Shown here: one piece after another, positions 60,825 through 64,000 of the stretch
How the letters are laid out: each line of letters begins with the position of its first letter
Position numbering within the stretch: position 1 is the first letter of the stretch
Source of the DNA: Bdellovibrio sp047344985
GTDB lineage: Bacteria > Bdellovibrionota > Bdellovibrionia > Bdellovibrionales > Bdellovibrionaceae
Reading direction: 5' to 3'
NCBI RefSeq assembly: GCF_047344985.1
Contig: NZ_CP178861.1
Span: 1,488,001 to 1,552,000, forward strand
Length of the DNA stretch: 64,000 bases
Position numbers and translations under genes: made by a program
Notes under the pieces: generated by a model
Databases searched by the model: none
Told to the model about the DNA's origin: nothing
The model's input: only the letters and a program-made list of their open reading frames with translations

Positions 60825-61693
60825 TAGTATTTAGCCCAGCGCTTTTTCTCTTCGCCAGAGAGTTCTTCTAAAAGAAGTTCTTCACCTTCGTCCTCTTCAG
60901 GCAAAGGCATGTTCTTGATTTTTTCGTAAACAACCAAGCGACGTTCATGCGGAGAATTTGGCAAAGTGTAAGCGACATCCTCAACAAGCTTGTAGTATTC
61001 GCTCCAGTTTTTCTTTGCGGCGATGATCTCGGGATCAACTCCGGGACCTTTCATAAAGTAAACGCGACCGCCTACTTGCAGGCAGTTTATCACGTTACCT
61101 AAAGTGTTTCCGATATCCTCAACAGCGCGAGTGATGGCGCCATTCACGGGATAAACGCAGTATTTATTAATATTGCGACCGAGGATGTCCAAGTTTTTAA
61201 GTTTCATTTCCGAGCGCACGTGTTTTAAAAACTCCACGCGACGTTGGACGCCCTCGCCGAGAAGAATTTTTTCTTCAGGGAACATGATTTTAAGAGGAAT
61301 GCCGGGGAATCCGGGGCCTGTGCCTACATCTAAAAGAGGAAACTGAAGCTTCGTATACTTCATGATGATAATGCTATCGATGAAGTGTTTAATAGCAATG
61401 TCACGAAGCTTAAGAAGACGAGTGAAGTTTTCTTTTTCTTGGTTGAGCATCAGCAGACGATAGAAGTGCGCAAGCTGCATTCTTTGCTCGTGATTGACCA
61501 TCGTAAAGTCGTGATTGCGAAAGACATCCGCCAGACGATCGTTGGCCTCATTGAGCTCATAAATCAACTCAGGCTTTTTATGACGCCCCATTTGTGGTCC
61601 CGAGGACGGCAAACTTGCGCCTCCAAGGCCTTTTTTGCGGCTTTCTTGGCGGGCTTTATAGGGGCTGTAGTTGGTCTTATTCTTATGAGCCAT
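60824..61693 (-). CDS. rsmG: 16S rRNA (guanine-527-N7)-methyltransferase RsmG
   Basis: 289 residues. The SAM-binding motif is LLDVGTGPGFPGIPLKIMFPE (about 119-139), and ENFTRLLKLRDIAIKHFIDS precedes it as in RsmG. TRAVEDIGN and GGRVYFMKGP also match. It is longer than the usual 210 residues: about 60 basic residues are added at the N-terminus (SPYKARQESRKKGLGG), and the C-terminus is Glu-rich (PLPEEDEGEELLLEELSG). It is not next to parAB or mnmG, its usual neighbours. The divergent neighbour is pheS. Confidence 0.93.
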   Translation of the reverse strand: MAHKNKTNYSPYKARQESRKKGLGGASLPSSGPQMGRHKKPELIYELNEANDRLADVFRNHDFTMVNHEQRMQLAHFYRLLMLNQEKENFTRLLKLRDIAIKHFIDSIIIMKYTKLQFPLLDVGTGPGFPGIPLKIMFPEEKILLGEGVQRRVEFLKHVRSEMKLKNLDILGRNINKYCVYPVNGAITRAVEDIGNTLGNVINCLQVGGRVYFMKGPGVDPEIIAAKKNWSEYYKLVEDVAYTLPNSPHERRLVVYEKIKNMPLPEEDEGEELLLEELSGEEKKRWAKY

Positions 61694-61803
61694 AGGGTCG
61701 GGGGAAGATAGAGCTAAAGTCCCACAATCTCAAGCCTTTTTTGCACTGTGTGAAAAAGCTAAACGCTTGAAAATACGTGGTTCTGGGGTGATTATACGGG
61801 ACT

Positions 61804-62829
61804 ATGTCGACGACCAAACTTGATTCCATTAAAGATAGCGCTCTAGCGGCTTTTAAAGCGGCCCCGAGCTCCAAAGACCTTTATGACCTCAAAGTTCAAT
61901 ACTTGGGGAAAAGCGGATCTCTTACAGAGATCATGAAAGAAATGGCCACTTTGCCAAAAGAAGAGAAGCCTCTTTTTGGTAAAAAAGTAAATGAAGTGAA
62001 GCAACTTCTTGAGGTGGCTTACACGGAAGCTGAAGAAAATCTCAAAAAGAAAGAGATCTCAGCGAAGATGTCAGCAGAAGAAATCGATATGACTCTTCCG
62101 GCTTTCACGCAACCTAAAGGCACGCAACATCCCGTTCACATTGTGACCGAAGAGATTTTCACAGTGATGGCGCGTTTGGGTTACAGTGTTCGCACAGGTC
62201 CACTCATTGAAAAAGATTATTATAACTTCGAAGCTTTGAATATTCCCGCAGACCATCCTGCGCGTGATATGCAAGACACGTTCTTTATCGATAAGACTCA
62301 TGTGTTAAGAACACACACGTCGCCAATCCAAATTCATTCTTTGGAAACAGAGAAGTTGCCTCTTCGTGTGATCGGTACGGGTCCTGTGTTCCGTTGTGAT
62401 AGCGATATTTCGCATCTTCCAAACTTCCATCAGATTGAAGCGTTGTGTGTGGATGAAAAAGTCTCTATGGCGGATCTAAAGGGTACGATCAGTTTCTTCG
62501 TTCGGGAGTTCTTCGGCCCGGGTTTAAAAACTCGTTTCCGTCCAAGCTTTTTCCCATTCACAGAACCTTCTGCGGAAGTGGATTGCTCTTGCCCAATTTG
62601 TAAAGGCAAAGGTTGCAGTCTTTGTAAACACTCTGGGTGGATTGAGATCGGCGGTTGCGGTCTTGTGAATCCGAAAGTATTCCAAGCAGCGAAAATCGAA
62701 TATCCAAAATGGCAAGGTTTCGCGTTTGGATTTGGTATCGAGCGTATGGCGATTATCAAGTACGGCATTGAAGACATCCGTTTATTCCCTGAAAACGACG
62801 TAAGATTCTTAAGGCAGTTTGTAAAATGA
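61804..62829 (+). CDS. pheS: Phenylalanyl-tRNA synthetase alpha subunit
   Basis: 341 residues. The N-terminal coiled coil (about 1-85) includes LKVQYLGKSGSLTEIMKEM, and the class II core has HPVHIVTEEIFTVMARLG, GTGPVFRCDSDISHLPNFHQ (motif 2), FFPFTEPSAEVD, and GFGIERMAIIKYGI (motif 3). A four-cysteine insert, CPICKGKGCSLC, is the zinc-ribbon-like loop found in many PheS. It binds and activates Phe with PheT. Ribosome site weak (CGGGACT). The stop overlaps pheT as ATGA. Confidence 0.97.
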   Translation: MSTTKLDSIKDSALAAFKAAPSSKDLYDLKVQYLGKSGSLTEIMKEMATLPKEEKPLFGKKVNEVKQLLEVAYTEAEENLKKKEISAKMSAEEIDMTLPAFTQPKGTQHPVHIVTEEIFTVMARLGYSVRTGPLIEKDYYNFEALNIPADHPARDMQDTFFIDKTHVLRTHTSPIQIHSLETEKLPLRVIGTGPVFRCDSDISHLPNFHQIEALCVDEKVSMADLKGTISFFVREFFGPGLKTRFRPSFFPFTEPSAEVDCSCPICKGKGCSLCKHSGWIEIGGCGLVNPKVFQAAKIEYPKWQGFAFGFGIERMAIIKYGIEDIRLFPENDVRFLRQFVK

Positions 62830-64000
62830 AGATCAGTTTAAAATGGCTCCAAGATTATGTAGACGTGGCAGAGTTTTTCCAAAAACCGGAAGAACTTGCT
62901 GAGGCATTAACTCGCGCAGGCCTTGAGGTTGAAGAGATCACGAATCGCGCAAAAGATTTCAATCACGTGGTGATTGGTCACATCCTTGAAAAAGACAAAC
63001 ATCCGAATGCGGATAAATTATCATTGTGCCGTGTTTCGACAGGCGAGGGTGTTGTTCATCAAATCGTGTGTGGAGCACAAAACCACAAAGCTGGTGACCG
63101 TGTGATCGTGGCTTTGCCAGGTGCGGTTCTTCCAGGAAATTTCGCGATTAAAAAATCTGCGGTTCGCGGTGTGGATTCAGCAGGTATGTTGTGTTCATTA
63201 AAAGAACTCGGACTTGCGAAAGAATCTGATGGTATTGCGATCTTGCCTGCAGATGCTCCGGTTGGAAAACCTTATGCGGAGTATGCTGGATATGACGACA
63301 TCACTTTTGAATTGAAGGTGACCCCGAATCGTGCGGATTGTTTAAGTCATTATGGTTTAGCTCGTGAAGTGGCTTGTCTTTTCGGTAAAGAATTAAAAGC
63401 TCCGAAAGCAGAACCAAAAACAAGTTCTCAGTCAACGAAGTCTGAAATCGCTCTTGAAGTGAAAGCTTTTGATTTGTGTCCTCGTTATACAGGTCGCTAC
63501 ATTAAGGGCGTAAAGGTTGGTCCTTCTCCTGAATGGCTTCAAAAACGTATTGAGAGTGTGGGACTTAACTCCATCAACAATATCGTCGACGTAACGAACT
63601 ACGTGATGATGGAACTCGGTCAGCCGTTGCATGCGTTTGATGCGGCTTTCATTGGTGGTAAAAAAATCATCGTAGACCGCGCCACTGCGGGCGAAAAGTT
63701 CATCACTTTGGATGGATCTGAAATTTCTTTGAACGGTGAAGAACTCACAATCCGTGATACTTCTCATCCGGTGTGTTTGGCGGGCGTTGTGGGTGGTAAA
63801 AACTCTGGCGTTAGCGATACGACGGCGAATGTCTTTTTGGAAGCAGCTTACTTCTTGCCAATGAGTGCGCGTAAAACTTCTCGCTCTCACGGTATCGATA
63901 CGGACTCTGCTTACAGATTCTCTCGCGGTGTGGATCCAGATGGAGCACTTCGTGGTTTGAACCGTGCAACCGCTTTGATTTTGGAAGTGGCTGGTGGCGA
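62826..64000 (+). CDS. pheT: Phenylalanyl-tRNA synthetase beta subunit (partial, runs off window)
   Basis: I translated about 390 residues; the frame is open to the end. It starts MKISLKWLQDYVDVAEF, then a tRNA-binding OB domain (about 39-150, HPNADKLSLCRVSTGEG, VCGAQNHKAGDRVIVALPGA), and the B3/B4 editing part (VTPNRADCLSHYGLAREVAC; NIVDVTNYVMMELGQPLHAFD, GGKNSGVSD). FSRGVDPDGALRGLN lies near the end of the window. It forms the alpha2-beta2 enzyme with PheS and edits Tyr-tRNA-Phe. Confidence 0.96.
   Translation, partial: MKISLKWLQDYVDVAEFFQKPEELAEALTRAGLEVEEITNRAKDFNHVVIGHILEKDKHPNADKLSLCRVSTGEGVVHQIVCGAQNHKAGDRVIVALPGAVLPGNFAIKKSAVRGVDSAGMLCSLKELGLAKESDGIAILPADAPVGKPYAEYAGYDDITFELKVTPNRADCLSHYGLAREVACLFGKELKAPKAEPKTSSQSTKSEIALEVKAFDLCPRYTGRYIKGVKVGPSPEWLQKRIESVGLNSINNIVDVTNYVMMELGQPLHAFDAAFIGGKKIIVDRATAGEKFITLDGSEISLNGEELTIRDTSHPVCLAGVVGGKNSGVSDTTANVFLEAAYFLPMSARKTSRSHGIDTDSAYRFSRGVDPDGALRGLNRATALILEVAGG

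Noticed and set aside
1..64000. tRNA, rRNA, CRISPR or IS transposase genes
   Set aside because: I looked at the intergenic gaps and found no cloverleaf-like, repeat-spacer or transposase-like sequence; a covariance search could still reveal a small RNA.

Overview
The window looks like a piece of a Bdellovibrio-type chromosome (Bdellovibrionota, predatory bacteria). The evidence is the gene set: a type II secretion operon, an alternative complex III operon next to system II cytochrome c maturation genes, an Agl/Glt-like (gliding type) envelope operon, a mevalonate pathway operon, many small secreted proteins and secreted proteases, and a chemoreceptor. The species cannot be named from the sequence alone. 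No rRNA, tRNA, CRISPR array, prophage or IS transposase was seen.

Layout. 1-9.4 kb (minus strand): type II secretion genes gspC-D-E-F-G-H-I-J-K, with gspK cut by the window edge. 9.5-17.8 kb: an orphan protein, a methyl-accepting chemotaxis protein, a secreted cysteine-rich protein, a papain-like secreted protease with a fibronectin III domain, a GNAT-like protein coupled to a PduO-type cobalamin adenosyltransferase, and an N-formylglutamate amidohydrolase-family enzyme. 17.9-28.5 kb (plus strand): resB and ccsA followed by actABCDEF. The first pair attaches haem to c-type cytochromes, and ActA and ActE need that haem. The act operon ends in a 176-bp element with 36-bp inverted repeats around a terminator. 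28.9-32.3 kb: small accessory genes (acetyltransferase, tandem Usp protein, a triple cysteine-repeat protein, a small basic secreted protein, a PilZ protein).

32.4-64 kb: the classical translation cluster thrS-infC-rpmI-rplT-pheS-pheT is present in canonical order on the plus strand but split into three pairs. Between infC and rpmI lie dtd, a secreted metzincin-like protease, a ten-gene minus-strand envelope operon (TolQ/ExbB motor, two ExbD/TolR proteins, large TPR protein, AgmX/PglI-type TonB-like protein, Ig-like lipoprotein, outer-membrane barrel, second TPR protein, VWA lipoprotein) and an esterase. Between rplT and pheS lie the mevalonate operon (IDI-2, HMG-CoA reductase and three GHMP enzymes), an AlkD-like glycosylase, a trypsin-like protease, a SpoU methyltransferase, a TPR/winged-helix regulator and rsmG.

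The strongest points for follow-up are the ten-gene envelope machine, the MITE-like element behind actF, the infC AUU start that hides 46 residues of IF3, the dispersed translation operon, and several leader hairpins next to start codons. Functions are assigned by motif recognition only; no database search was possible.
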